Assembly (NCBI GenBank): GCA_963737705.1
Contig: CAVTTP010000007.1
Span: forward strand, 248,001 to 312,000
Direction of reading: 5' to 3'
DNA length: 64,000 nt
DNA from: PALSA-607 sp963737705
GTDB lineage: Bacteria; Actinomycetota; Actinomycetes; Acidothermales; Acidothermaceae
Below the pieces are notes generated by a model. The model was not told where the DNA came from. It made no database searches and worked only from the letters and a program-made list of their open reading frames with translations. Position 1 is the stretch's first letter. The number at the start of each line of letters is the position of its first letter. Both the position numbers and the translations under genes were made by a program. Of the stretch, positions 34,855-44,283 are shown one piece after another.

Positions 34855-34871
34855 GGAGGGCGCGCGTCGGA

Positions 34872-36311
34872 TTACGTCAACGCGCTCGGCGTTTGCGCAC
34901 GTTGCCGCAATGCCTCTAGTACTTCGGGGCCGAGCATCGCGACATCTCCCCCAGCGCCCATCGTCAAGACGAGATCGCCGGGTCGTGCACGTTCGGCAAG
35001 TTGCGCTGGCACTGCGGACCATGACGGTTCGAAGACGACGTGTTCTGGCGGCAATGTCACGGCCGCCGCAAGTGCGGTTCCGGTGCCGCCGGGCAGCATC
35101 GTCTCGCCTGGCGCATAGACCTCCATCACGACAACGTCGTCGGCCAGCCCGAGGGCCTGGCCAAACTCGGCGCAAAAGTCTGCAGTGCGGTAGTAGTGGT
35201 GCGCCTGAAAGGCGACGACCAATCGTCCATTCCCGACGACCTCACGCGCCGCCAAGAGGATTGCCGCGATCTCGGTCGGATGGTGCGCGTAGTCGTCGTA
35301 GACCCGCACGCCATTCACCACCCCTTTGGGCTCGAAGCGCCGCCGTGCCCCGGTGAATACCGTGAGGCCTGCGGCGAACTCGGCGAACGGGAGATCAAGA
35401 CCGAGGCCAACGGTCGTGGCAGCAGCCGCGTTCAGCGCGTTGTGCCGACCTGGCACCCGCAAAGTGACCTCACCCAATCGACGTCCGCCCGCGACTATCT
35501 GGAACGACGAGCCGGTACCTGCTAACTCAAGCTTCGCGATTCGCACATCGGCGTCAGCCGCTTGGCCATAGGTCCGGACGTCGATCCCCTCGCGTCGTGC
35601 GAAACGTGCGAGTTGCATCGCGCCAGCATCGTCTGCACACAGGGCAAGAAAGCCGTCGGGTGCAATCCGTTGAGCAAAGCGCTCGAACGCTTGATGGATC
35701 TCCGCGAGGCCGGCGTAGTGATTGAGGTGGTCTGCCTCGATGTTGGTCACGATCGCGGCGAACGGAGACAGCAGCAGGAAGCTCTCGTCACTCTCGTCCG
35801 CCTCAGCGACGAAGAGGTCGCCCGCACCGTCGTGTGCGTTGGAACCTGGCTCGTTGAGATCGGCACCGATGGCGAACGACGGATCCTCGCCACAGTGCTG
35901 CAACGCGCGTGCAAGCATCGAGGTCGTCGTGGTCTTCCCGTGGGTGCCGGCAACCGCGATGCCGCGACGACCAGCCATCACCGAAGCCAGCGCCGCAGCA
36001 CGAGGCAGTATCCGCAAGCCGCGGGTGCGCGCTTCGATGAGCTCGGGATTGGATTCCTGGATCGCGGTCGAAACGACGACAGTGTCGGCGGCGCCGAGGT
36101 TCGCCGCGTCGTGGCCGACGAACACCTTGGCGCCGAGCACCCGCAGCGCCGCAAGCACCCGGGCCTCTTTGGCGTCGCTACCGGTCACTGTCGCACCGCG
36201 GGTGAGCATGATGCGGGCGATGCCGGACATGCCGCCGCCGCCAATGCCAATGAAATGCACGACACCGAGCTCACCGACCGACAACGCCTGCGACCGGGGA
36301 GTCGCGTTCAT
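34872..36311 (-). CDS. murC: UDP-N-acetylmuramate--L-alanine ligase
   Basis: Adds L-Ala to UDP-MurNAc, the first Mur ligase step. 479 residues. Rossmann-like N-domain (HFIGIGGGGMSGIA, 19-32), P-loop GTHGKTT (122-128), EADESD and YDDYAHHPTEI in the C-terminal domain. ATG overlaps the murG stop as ATGA. Confidence 0.97.
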   Translation of the reverse strand: MNATPRSQALSVGELGVVHFIGIGGGGMSGIARIMLTRGATVTGSDAKEARVLAALRVLGAKVFVGHDAANLGAADTVVVSTAIQESNPELIEARTRGLRILPRAAALASVMAGRRGIAVAGTHGKTTTTSMLARALQHCGEDPSFAIGADLNEPGSNAHDGAGDLFVAEADESDESFLLLSPFAAIVTNIEADHLNHYAGLAEIHQAFERFAQRIAPDGFLALCADDAGAMQLARFARREGIDVRTYGQAADADVRIAKLELAGTGSSFQIVAGGRRLGEVTLRVPGRHNALNAAAATTVGLGLDLPFAEFAAGLTVFTGARRRFEPKGVVNGVRVYDDYAHHPTEIAAILLAAREVVGNGRLVVAFQAHHYYRTADFCAEFGQALGLADDVVVMEVYAPGETMLPGGTGTALAAAVTLPPEHVVFEPSWSAVPAQLAERARPGDLVLTMGAGGDVAMLGPEVLEALRQRAQTPSALT

Positions 36312-37444
36312 CTGCCGCGCCCGCCGCGCGGCCGCCCCGCTCGTTCGGCATGGTCGCCTGCCGCTTCGAGGATCATGTCGACCATTTTCTCGTCTGCATC
36401 ACGCCGGCCCAAATCGGCGGCCCGAACCGACATGGTCTGCAGCCTGCGGGGGTTCGTCAGCAACGGGATGAGTTGGTCACGGATCCAGGCTGGGCGCAAC
36501 TCGGCGTCCGACACTAAAAGGCCGCCGCCGGAGTCGACGATGGGCTGGGCGTTGAAGCGCTGCTCGCCATTGCCATGCGGCAGCGGGACGTAAATCCCAG
36601 GCAAGCCCACTGCGGTGAGTTCGGCGCACGTCATGGCGCCAGCACGGCACAGCATCAGATCGGCCGCGGCGTAAGCCAGTTCCATGTGGTCGACGTAGGC
36701 CACCAGCACGTAGGGCGGCTGTCCGGGAATCGGCTCCGGCTTTGCCGCGTCGACGTCGCCGAGTTGGGTCGGACCCGCGATGTGCAGCACCTGAATGCCG
36801 GCAGCCAACAGCTCTGGGACTGCGCCGACGACTGCCCGGTTAAGTGATCGCGCTCCCTGGGATCCGCCTGAAACCAGCAAGGTGGGAGCGCCGTCAAGCA
36901 GACCGAGTTCGGCACGCGCGCGACCGCGCATTGCGGCGCGGTCGAGGGTACTGATCGCCCGTCGAAGCGGGACGCCGATCACCCGCGCGTGCGGCAGTTT
37001 CGGGTCGGGTGTGCTCGCTGCGACATAGGGCGTAAAGCGAGCGCCCCATCTGTTGGCCAGACCCGGCTTCGCGTTGGCCTCATGCACCACGAACGGCAGC
37101 TTTGCGCCCCTGGCGGCAAGATACGCGGGCAGCGCCACGTAGCCACCAAAGCCGACGACAACGTCGGCGCCCACGTTGCCAAATATCGCGGTCGCTTCAC
37201 GAACTGCTGTCCGCATACGGGTCGGCACGGTCAGGAAGGACGGCGTGAGCGAGCGCGGTAACGGCACCGGCGGTATGAGCGCGAGGTCATAGCCCCGCGC
37301 CGGCACCAACCTGGTCTCGAGTCCGCGCGCTGTGCCAAGCATGGTGATACCGACGTCGGGGTCGCGACGGCGCAACGCATCGGCGACGGCTAGGGCGGGC
37401 TCGACATGGCCGGCGGTACCCCCGCCGGCGAGCACCACGTGCAC
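36308..37444 (-). CDS. murG: Lipid II-forming GlcNAc transferase MurG
   Basis: Membrane-associated GT-B glycosyltransferase converting lipid I to lipid II. 378 residues. N-terminal glycine loop LAGGGTAGHVEPALA, VGFGGYVALPA, and the C-terminal UDP-GlcNAc site VSGGSQGARSLN and LCRAGAMTCAEL are present. GTG start six bases after the ftsW stop. Ends ATGA-coupled to murC. Confidence 0.97.
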   Translation of the reverse strand: MHVVLAGGGTAGHVEPALAVADALRRRDPDVGITMLGTARGLETRLVPARGYDLALIPPVPLPRSLTPSFLTVPTRMRTAVREATAIFGNVGADVVVGFGGYVALPAYLAARGAKLPFVVHEANAKPGLANRWGARFTPYVAASTPDPKLPHARVIGVPLRRAISTLDRAAMRGRARAELGLLDGAPTLLVSGGSQGARSLNRAVVGAVPELLAAGIQVLHIAGPTQLGDVDAAKPEPIPGQPPYVLVAYVDHMELAYAAADLMLCRAGAMTCAELTAVGLPGIYVPLPHGNGEQRFNAQPIVDSGGGLLVSDAELRPAWIRDQLIPLLTNPRRLQTMSVRAADLGRRDADEKMVDMILEAAGDHAERAGRPRGGRGR

Positions 37445-37450
37445 CCGAGG

Positions 37451-38779
37451 TCACCGACCGCCACGGGACAGATGCAACACGACCGCTGTCTTGTGCAAAC
37501 CTCGTCGAAGCACATTAGGCCCGCGCGCAGCGATAGCAGCCGCAGCGCTTGGCTCCTTGCGAGCAAGCGACATCAGCATGCCCAACGCGAACATGGTGGG
37601 TATGAGCGATGAGCCGCCCGCCGATATCAGGGGTAACGGAATGCCTGTGATCGGCAGCAACCCGATCACCGCGCCGACGTTGACGAGGGCCTGGACGAGC
37701 AGCCAGGCGACGATGGCCGATGCCGCGAGACGGGAGAACATGTCGCGGCTGCGCTGCGCGACCCGGATACCCGAATAAGCCAGCACCGCAAACAGAATCA
37801 GGACGGCGATCGTGCCAACGAGCCCCAACTCCTCGCCGATGATGGCGAAGATGAAGTCGGTGTGCGCCTCTGGCAGATAACCCCACTTTTGGCGGCTGCT
37901 GCCAAGTCCGACACCCCACCAACCGCCCGCGCCGAGACCGTAAATGCCCTGGCAGGACTGCCATCCGGTGTTGAGGCAGTCCTTGAACGGATGGCTGAAA
38001 CTCAAGAGCCGCTGCAGCCGGTACGGCTCGCTGATCGCGAGGTAGCTCACGCCACAGACGACGGCGAGCGTCGTGACCACGAACAGTCGCAGTGGCGCGC
38101 CGACGACCCACAACAGCGACATCACGATGGTGAGAACTACCAACATGGTGCCGAGGTCGTGTTCCTTCTCGATCAACAGCAGCACGAAGAGCGAGACCGG
38201 TAACAGCGGCACCAGAATCCGCCGGTAACTGTCGAGCGTGCCCAGCTTGTGCTTGCGCGCGAGTAGGTCGGCGCCCCACAACACCAAGCCCAGCTTGGCG
38301 AACTCCGAAGGCTGAATCGTGAACGGACCACCGAGCGCGACCCACCGCGTTGCGCCGTTGGCCGAGACCCCGAGGCCGGGGACGAGTACCGCGACCAGCA
38401 GTCCGCACGACACAAACAATGCGGGGTAAGCAAGGAAACGGAACACCTTCAGCGGCAGCCGGCTCGCCACAAGAAGCAGCGGGATGCCGATCGACAGCCA
38501 CAGCAGTTGCTTCTCGACAACGGCGAACGAGACCTGGTCGGATTCGACGTAGGACGACGACCACACCATGACGACACCGAAGCCGACGAGCAGTGCCGTG
38601 CTTGCGAGCAGCAAGTAGTACGACGCCAGCGGCCGCCAGAGCACCGGCGGATTCTCGATCTTCGACCACAGCGCAGTGACGGTGCCCTCTGCACCGGTGG
38701 TCGGTGATGAGGTCGTCGGTGATGAGGTCGTCGGTGATGACGTCGCCGGGGCTGGCCTCGTTCCGGTTGTCGTGGTCAT
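37451..38779 (-). CDS. ftsW: Septal peptidoglycan glycosyltransferase FtsW
   Basis: SEDS-family polymerase with about ten membrane segments in 442 residues. An N-terminal cytoplasmic Thr/Ser/Pro arm (about 1-30) carries SPTTS repeats. Conserved features: VMVWSSSYVESDQ, the large extracellular loop with the family residues QSCQGIYGLGAGGWWGVGLG, and the catalytic-site region HTDFIFAIIGEELG. It works with the class B PBP encoded upstream (ftsI). Overlaps the murD stop by ATGA. Confidence 0.96.
   Translation of the reverse strand: MTTTTGTRPAPATSSPTTSSPTTSSPTTGAEGTVTALWSKIENPPVLWRPLASYYLLLASTALLVGFGVVMVWSSSYVESDQVSFAVVEKQLLWLSIGIPLLLVASRLPLKVFRFLAYPALFVSCGLLVAVLVPGLGVSANGATRWVALGGPFTIQPSEFAKLGLVLWGADLLARKHKLGTLDSYRRILVPLLPVSLFVLLLIEKEHDLGTMLVVLTIVMSLLWVVGAPLRLFVVTTLAVVCGVSYLAISEPYRLQRLLSFSHPFKDCLNTGWQSCQGIYGLGAGGWWGVGLGSSRQKWGYLPEAHTDFIFAIIGEELGLVGTIAVLILFAVLAYSGIRVAQRSRDMFSRLAASAIVAWLLVQALVNVGAVIGLLPITGIPLPLISAGGSSLIPTMFALGMLMSLARKEPSAAAAIAARGPNVLRRGLHKTAVVLHLSRGGR
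38700..38743. repeat. 15-bp tandem repeat in ftsW
   Basis: Nearly three copies of a 15-bp unit (GTCGGTGATGAGGTC type) encode the SPTTS repeats in the cytoplasmic N-terminus of FtsW. The reading frame is preserved. Confidence 0.8.
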
Positions 38780-40227
38780 CGGCTGCGGCCCTGCAGCCTG
38801 CGCACGGCGGCGGCGAACACGTCACCACGGTGGCCGTAGTCGCGGAACATGTCCATCGACGCGGCAGCAGGTGCGAGCAGAACAGTGTCGCCGGCGGTCG
38901 CCAATTCCAGTGCCTGCGCGACTACGCGATCCATGACGACATCCACCTGGTTAGTCTCGGGCGTAGCGACCTCGACCACGCGGACATCTGGTGCGTGTCG
39001 GGCAAGTGCATCGGCAATTTCCGCTCTACACGCGCCGATAAGCACGACGGCCCGCAATCGAGGCGCCGCCAGTCGAACGACATCGTCGAATGCGATGCCC
39101 TTCCCTAGACCGCCCGCGATCCACACGATGGAGTCAAACGACGTCAGCCCGGCCGCCGCCGCGTGCGGGCTGGTGGCCTTCGAGTCGTCGACGAAGCGAA
39201 CGGCGTCAATCACCGCGACTTCGGCAATCCGATGTGGCGCGGGCGTAAATGTCCTTAGTCCCGCAGCGACTGCACCAGGGTCGACGCCGTAAGCTCGCGC
39301 GAGCGCTGCCGCGGCAAGTGCGTTGGCAACGTTGTGCAGGCCCGGAACGACGATGTCGGTCAAGGTGGCAAGTTCGACAGCCTCATTGTCAGCGTCGTCA
39401 ACGAAGGCTCGGTCGACCAGGAGGTCTTCCACCACTCCAAGCTGGTGCGGGCGCGGGCTGTTCAAAGTGAACGCAACCCGGCGCCCCGGCGCACGGGCCA
39501 GCAAGCGCGTACTGACTGGATCGTCGGCGTTGCCGATGGCGCAGGTCTCCTCGTGCGCAAACGCGAGGCCTTTGGCTGCGACGTAATCGTCGAAAGAATC
39601 GCCCCACCAATCGAGGTGGTCGGGCGCGACGTTAAGGATCGCGGCGGCCGTGGGCACGACCGACCGCGACCAGTGCAACTGAAAGCTGCCGAGTTCGACA
39701 GCCAGCGCGTCATACGGACCGTTGACCACGTCGACAAGTGCAGTACCGATGTTGCCTGCTGCTGCGGTTCGCTGTCCGGCCGCGCGCAGTATCGACGCGA
39801 GCATGAGAGTCGCCGTTGTCTTTCCGTCGGTGCCAGTTACGACTAGCCACGTCGGTGCACCTGGCCTGCGCAACCGCCATGCCAGTTCCGGCTCGCCCCA
39901 CACCTGTACATCCGACGCGGCCGCTGCGACGAACAACGGTGATTCCCGGCGCCAGCCAGGCGAGGTCACGACGAGTTGAGCTCCAACTGGCAGCGTGTCG
40001 CCGTCACCGAGCCGGACTTCGACACCGAGTGCTCGCAGATCGACGGCAGCCTGCTGCTCCCTGTCGCTCGCACCGGCGTCAACCGCGATCACGTCGGCGC
40101 CCAGCTCGCGCAGAACACGCGCGCACGCAGCACCCGAAACACCGACGCCGGCAACGCACACCGTCAACTCATGCCAGGGCGCATCATGGGCCGCTGCAGG
40201 CAACCATGACGGAATCACGACTGCCAT
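38776..40227 (-). CDS. murD: UDP-MurNAc-L-Ala--D-Glu ligase
   Basis: Second Mur ligase, adding D-Glu. 483 residues from ATG 40227, which has GAGTGG five bases upstream and lies inside the last codons of mraY. A GTG three codons later (40218) would overlap the mraY stop as GTGA, matching the usual junction style, and is a real alternative. P-loop VTGTDGKTTATL at 130-141; N-terminal VAGVGVSGAACA; FVDDSKATSPHAA in the C-domain. Confidence 0.95.
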   Translation of the reverse strand: MAVVIPSWLPAAAHDAPWHELTVCVAGVGVSGAACARVLRELGADVIAVDAGASDREQQAAVDLRALGVEVRLGDGDTLPVGAQLVVTSPGWRRESPLFVAAAASDVQVWGEPELAWRLRRPGAPTWLVVTGTDGKTTATLMLASILRAAGQRTAAAGNIGTALVDVVNGPYDALAVELGSFQLHWSRSVVPTAAAILNVAPDHLDWWGDSFDDYVAAKGLAFAHEETCAIGNADDPVSTRLLARAPGRRVAFTLNSPRPHQLGVVEDLLVDRAFVDDADNEAVELATLTDIVVPGLHNVANALAAAALARAYGVDPGAVAAGLRTFTPAPHRIAEVAVIDAVRFVDDSKATSPHAAAAGLTSFDSIVWIAGGLGKGIAFDDVVRLAAPRLRAVVLIGACRAEIADALARHAPDVRVVEVATPETNQVDVVMDRVVAQALELATAGDTVLLAPAAASMDMFRDYGHRGDVFAAAVRRLQGRSR

Positions 40228-41276
40228 GTGATCCACTCGGCGTAGAAGATCCCAAGGCCGAGGGCGACGGCCAGGCCGGCGATGATCCAGAACCGGATCA
40301 CGATCGTCACCTCGGCCCAACCCTTGAGCTCGAAATGGTGCTGCAGCGGTGCCATTTTGAACACGCGGCGATGCGTCATCTTGAAATAGCCGATCTGGAT
40401 GAGGCTCGACATCGTGATGACGACGAAGAGTCCTCCGAGCACGGCGAGCAGCAACTCCGTGTGAGTCATGATGGCCATGCCAGCAAGTGCGCCACCGAGC
40501 GCAAGTGAGCCTGTGTCGCCCATGAAGATGCGGGCCGGAGCAGCGTTCCACCACAGAAAGCCTGCGCATGCACCGGCAAAGCCGGCGGCGAGTATGGCGA
40601 GATCGAACGGATCGCGCACCGGATAGCAGCCCGCCGAGGCTTTGCTTAGGCAGTCATTGCGGCCTTGCCAAAACGTGATGATGACGAACGCCGCGAAAAT
40701 CATCGTCGACGCTCCGGTGGCGAGACCGTCGAGGCCGTCGGTGAGATTCACCCCGTTCGATGTCGACGAGACCATCACCAGCGCCCACACGACGAACCCA
40801 ACCGCGCCAAGCGCGACCGTGGTGTCGCGCACGAACGAGATGTGGGTCGACGCAGGATGAATGCCGGTGCTGTCAGGGAACTGCAACACGAGAACACCGA
40901 AGATGACCGCAACGAGTGTTTGTCCGAGGAGTTTCGTCCGTGCCCGGAGACCGAGGTTACGCTGCATCCGAACCTTGATGAAGTCGTCGAGAAACCCCAC
41001 CAGACCGAGGCCGGTCGCGAGTCCCAGCACGAGCAAGCCCGACGCAGTCGGGCCGCTTGCACTCAGCATGTTGCCGCCCGCATAGCCCAGAATCGCGGCA
41101 ATCAGGATGACGGTGCCACCCATCGTCGGTGTGCCGCGCTTCGTGTGATGCGTCGTAGGTCCGTCGTCGCGGATCAATTGCCCATAGCCGCGTTGGCGCA
41201 AGAACCTGATCGCGAACGGCGTACCGAACAGCGACACGATCAGCGAGATCGTGCCCGCGGCCAGGATCCCTTTCAC
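40215..41276 (-). CDS. mraY: Phospho-MurNAc-pentapeptide transferase
   Basis: Integral membrane enzyme making lipid I on undecaprenyl phosphate. 353 residues with about ten membrane segments. Family motifs: RDDGPTTHHTKRGTPTMGG, LTDGLDGLA with the catalytic aspartates, WWNAAPARIFMGDTGSL and PLQHHFELKGWAE. GTG start overlaps the murF stop as GTGA. Confidence 0.97.
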   Translation of the reverse strand: MKGILAAGTISLIVSLFGTPFAIRFLRQRGYGQLIRDDGPTTHHTKRGTPTMGGTVILIAAILGYAGGNMLSASGPTASGLLVLGLATGLGLVGFLDDFIKVRMQRNLGLRARTKLLGQTLVAVIFGVLVLQFPDSTGIHPASTHISFVRDTTVALGAVGFVVWALVMVSSTSNGVNLTDGLDGLATGASTMIFAAFVIITFWQGRNDCLSKASAGCYPVRDPFDLAILAAGFAGACAGFLWWNAAPARIFMGDTGSLALGGALAGMAIMTHTELLLAVLGGLFVVITMSSLIQIGYFKMTHRRVFKMAPLQHHFELKGWAEVTIVIRFWIIAGLAVALGLGIFYAEWITWQS

Positions 41277-42700
41277 GTGGCCGCTCCGGTCCGGCCAACA
41301 GGCTCGGCGAGCAAGGCTTCAGCAACCCGCTGCAAGTCGGCGGAGCGTGATGCTTTCACGAGCACGATGTCGCCGTGACCAAGGTCGTTCTCGAGACGGG
41401 ACACCGCGCCAGCGACTCCATCGACGACGGCCACACGAGACGGTTCGAGCCCTGCCTCGATTGCACCGTCGGCAATGCCCTGTGCTGCTGCACCCACAAC
41501 GACAAGTTGATGGACGCCGATCAGTGCCGCCGCAGCGCCTACCTCGCGGTGCGCGGTCGCTGCGGTTGAACCGAGTTCGGCCATGACACCGAGGACCGCG
41601 TGCGTGCGGCGTGGCCGGCGTGCAGCATCTCCCCCGGCGCCCATTGCGGCCAGCGCCGCCAAGGCAGCTTTCACGGATTCCGGATTCGCGTTGTACGCGT
41701 CATTGATGACGACGACGCCGTCGGCACGTTCCGACACCTGCATGCGCCATCGGCTGACTGCTTCGACTCTGGCCAACCCGGCAGCAACTGCTTTGAGGTC
41801 GAGGCCGAGCTCAAGGGCTACTGCAGCGGCGGCAAGTGCGTTCGAAACGTGGTGAGCGCCATGCAACGACAGCGACACTTCGGTCTCGCCGTGAGCAGTG
41901 AGCATGCGAAACGTCGGGCGAGCCAGCTCATCGAGTACGACGTCGACCGCCCGAACGTCTGCCCCGGTACCGAGGCCGAACGTGACGACCCGCGCGCCTG
42001 TCCGCGAAGCCATCGCAACCACGGCATCGTCATCGGCGTTGAGCACCGCGAGACCGTCGTCCGGAAGAGCCTCGACGAGCTCGCCCTTGGCCTGCGCCAC
42101 CGCGCTTCGACTGCCGAACTCGCCCAGATGCGCAACGCCGACGTTGAGCACGACGCCAATCTGCGGCCGCGCGATCCCGCACAGGTAGGCAATGTGGTCG
42201 AGTCCGCGTGCGCTGTATTCGAGAACCAAGTACTTGGTGTGTTCGTCAGCGCGCAGCACGGTGAGTGGCAGTCCGACCTCCGTGTTGAACGACCCCTCGG
42301 GCGCAACAGTCGGGCCTAACGCCGTCAGGAGCTGGCCGACGATGTCCTTCGTGCTCGTCTTGCCACTCGACCCAGTAATACCGACCACCACGGGGTTCGC
42401 CAGTCGGTGGAGGTAGCCCCGCGCCAGGTCACCGAGAGCGCGCACGGTGTCGCCGACGACGACCGCGGGAACCGCGACGGCCTTGCTCGCCAGGACCACC
42501 GGTGCCCCGTCGGCTACGGCCTGCGTTGCAAAATCGTGCCCATCGACGCGCGCTCCCGCTACCGCGACGAAGAGCGACCCGCCTGTGACACGACGCGAGT
42601 CGACAACGACAGGACCCGTGACGAGGCTTGCCGGGTCGGCAAGGTCCGACACCACGCCATGACTTAGTTGTGCGATCTCGCCGACCGTCAACGTCATCAT
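41273..42700 (-). CDS. murF: UDP-MurNAc-tripeptide--D-Ala-D-Ala ligase
   Basis: Third-stage Mur ligase attaching D-Ala-D-Ala. 475 residues. P-loop GITGSSGKTSTKD (about 107-119); VLNADDDAV and NDAYNANPESVKAAL are the family's nucleotide and substrate motifs. The ATG overlaps the murE stop as ATGA. Confidence 0.96.
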   Translation of the reverse strand: MMTLTVGEIAQLSHGVVSDLADPASLVTGPVVVDSRRVTGGSLFVAVAGARVDGHDFATQAVADGAPVVLASKAVAVPAVVVGDTVRALGDLARGYLHRLANPVVVGITGSSGKTSTKDIVGQLLTALGPTVAPEGSFNTEVGLPLTVLRADEHTKYLVLEYSARGLDHIAYLCGIARPQIGVVLNVGVAHLGEFGSRSAVAQAKGELVEALPDDGLAVLNADDDAVVAMASRTGARVVTFGLGTGADVRAVDVVLDELARPTFRMLTAHGETEVSLSLHGAHHVSNALAAAAVALELGLDLKAVAAGLARVEAVSRWRMQVSERADGVVVINDAYNANPESVKAALAALAAMGAGGDAARRPRRTHAVLGVMAELGSTAATAHREVGAAAALIGVHQLVVVGAAAQGIADGAIEAGLEPSRVAVVDGVAGAVSRLENDLGHGDIVLVKASRSADLQRVAEALLAEPVGRTGAAT

Positions 42701-44265
42701 GACGCGCCGGCGCCGTTAGTCAACGCTGCGAGTTCGGCACGCAGGACGGTGCGGTCGTCGAATGGGTGCACCACGCCGCCGACCTCCTGCCCTTGTTCAT
42801 GACCCTTACCGGCAACGACAACGACGTCACCTGCCCGAGCCCGACTGGCAGCGAGCTGGATCGCCGTCCTCCTGTCGAGTTCGACGATCACCTCACCGCG
42901 CTGCTCCGGGGCGACTTCCATCGCACCGTCGAGCATCGCGGCAAGTATTTGCTCCGGTTTTTCGCTGCGCGGATTGTCGCTGGTCAGCACCGCGACATCG
43001 GCGAGGCGCGCGGCGGCCGCACCCATCAGTGGCCGTTTCGCTCGGTCGCGATCACCGCCGCAGCCCAGGACGATGATGACTCGGCCGCTTGTCGTCGTCC
43101 GCAATGTGGTCAGCAGCGTCACAACGGCGTCGGGAGTGTGTGCGTAATCGACAAGAGCCGTAAACGGCTGCGACGCCGAGACGGCCTCCATCCGACCCGG
43201 CACGACACGCAGGTCGGCGATGCCGCGGGCGGCCGCGAGTGGATCGGTGCCAGCGACCACGAGTGAGACGAATGCGAGCAGTGCGTTGGCGACGTTGAAC
43301 GACCCAGGAAGGCGGATCGAGACAGGCATGACGACATCGGGACCGTGCACGACGAACCCGGTGCCGTTGTCCGGCCCCGCCGACACATCGCTTAGCCACC
43401 ACTGGGCATCGCGGGCCGTTGCCGACACCGTGGTCAGCGAGATCCCTGTCGGACCTGCGATGCCAAGCAATCGGCGTCCGTGCTCGTCGTCGACGTTGAC
43501 TACTCCCTTACGCGCGAAGTGTGGGGTGAAGAGTCGTGCCTTCGCATTGAAGTAGTCGTCAAGGTCCGCGTGGAAATCCAAATGGTCCTGCGACAGGTTG
43601 CTGAACGCGACCACCTCAAACGCCGTGCCGTCGACACGATGCAATGCGAGGGCGTGACTGGACACCTCCATCGAGACCGAGGTGACGCCACGCTCGACCA
43701 TCACGGCCAGCAGGGCCTGTAGGTCCGGAGCCTCCGGCGTCGTGCGTGCACTGGGTGCGACCCACTCGCCGATCCTGGTCTCGATCGTGCCGACCAGGCC
43801 GGTATTTTCTCCGGCTGCACGCAACCCTGCGTCGAGCAGGTAGGACGTCGTCGTCTTGCCGTTCGTGCCGGTAACACCGAGCACCCGCAACTGCTTTGAA
43901 GGTTCGCCGTAGATCCATGAAGCGACGCCGCCGAGTTGGCCGCGCGGATCATCAACCACGAGCACGGGCGCGGCAAAGCTACCGGCGGCCTCGACGATCG
44001 ACCGCCCTGCTTCATCAGTCAGTACACCGACCGCCCCAGCCCCGACGGCACGATCGGCGAATCGGGCGCCATGCGTATGAGTGCCAGGCAGGGCTGCATA
44101 AAGGTCGCCGGGCAACACCGCTGCCGAGTCGTGGGTGACCCCGGTGACCGCCGCATCACGAACGTCGAGGGCAGCGGCACCGAGGCGATCAGCGAGGTCG
44201 ACCAGCCGCCGCGCCGGTGTCGCCACCGGTCGTAAAGGGGTCGAACGCTGCTCTTGGCCGGGCAC
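42697..44265 (-). CDS. murE: UDP-MurNAc-dipeptide ligase, meso-diaminopimelate type
   Basis: Adds the third stem-peptide residue. 522 residues. P-loop GVTGTNGKTTTSY (130-142). The substrate-specificity loop reads SDNPRSEKP; DNPR is the meso-diaminopimelate signature, so the cell wall probably contains meso-DAP. GTG start with GGTGGAG upstream, 18 bp after the ftsI stop. Confidence 0.96.
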   Translation of the reverse strand: MPGQEQRSTPLRPVATPARRLVDLADRLGAAALDVRDAAVTGVTHDSAAVLPGDLYAALPGTHTHGARFADRAVGAGAVGVLTDEAGRSIVEAAGSFAAPVLVVDDPRGQLGGVASWIYGEPSKQLRVLGVTGTNGKTTTSYLLDAGLRAAGENTGLVGTIETRIGEWVAPSARTTPEAPDLQALLAVMVERGVTSVSMEVSSHALALHRVDGTAFEVVAFSNLSQDHLDFHADLDDYFNAKARLFTPHFARKGVVNVDDEHGRRLLGIAGPTGISLTTVSATARDAQWWLSDVSAGPDNGTGFVVHGPDVVMPVSIRLPGSFNVANALLAFVSLVVAGTDPLAAARGIADLRVVPGRMEAVSASQPFTALVDYAHTPDAVVTLLTTLRTTTSGRVIIVLGCGGDRDRAKRPLMGAAAARLADVAVLTSDNPRSEKPEQILAAMLDGAMEVAPEQRGEVIVELDRRTAIQLAASRARAGDVVVVAGKGHEQGQEVGGVVHPFDDRTVLRAELAALTNGAGAS

Positions 44266-44283
44266 GGCGCTCCACCCTACCCG

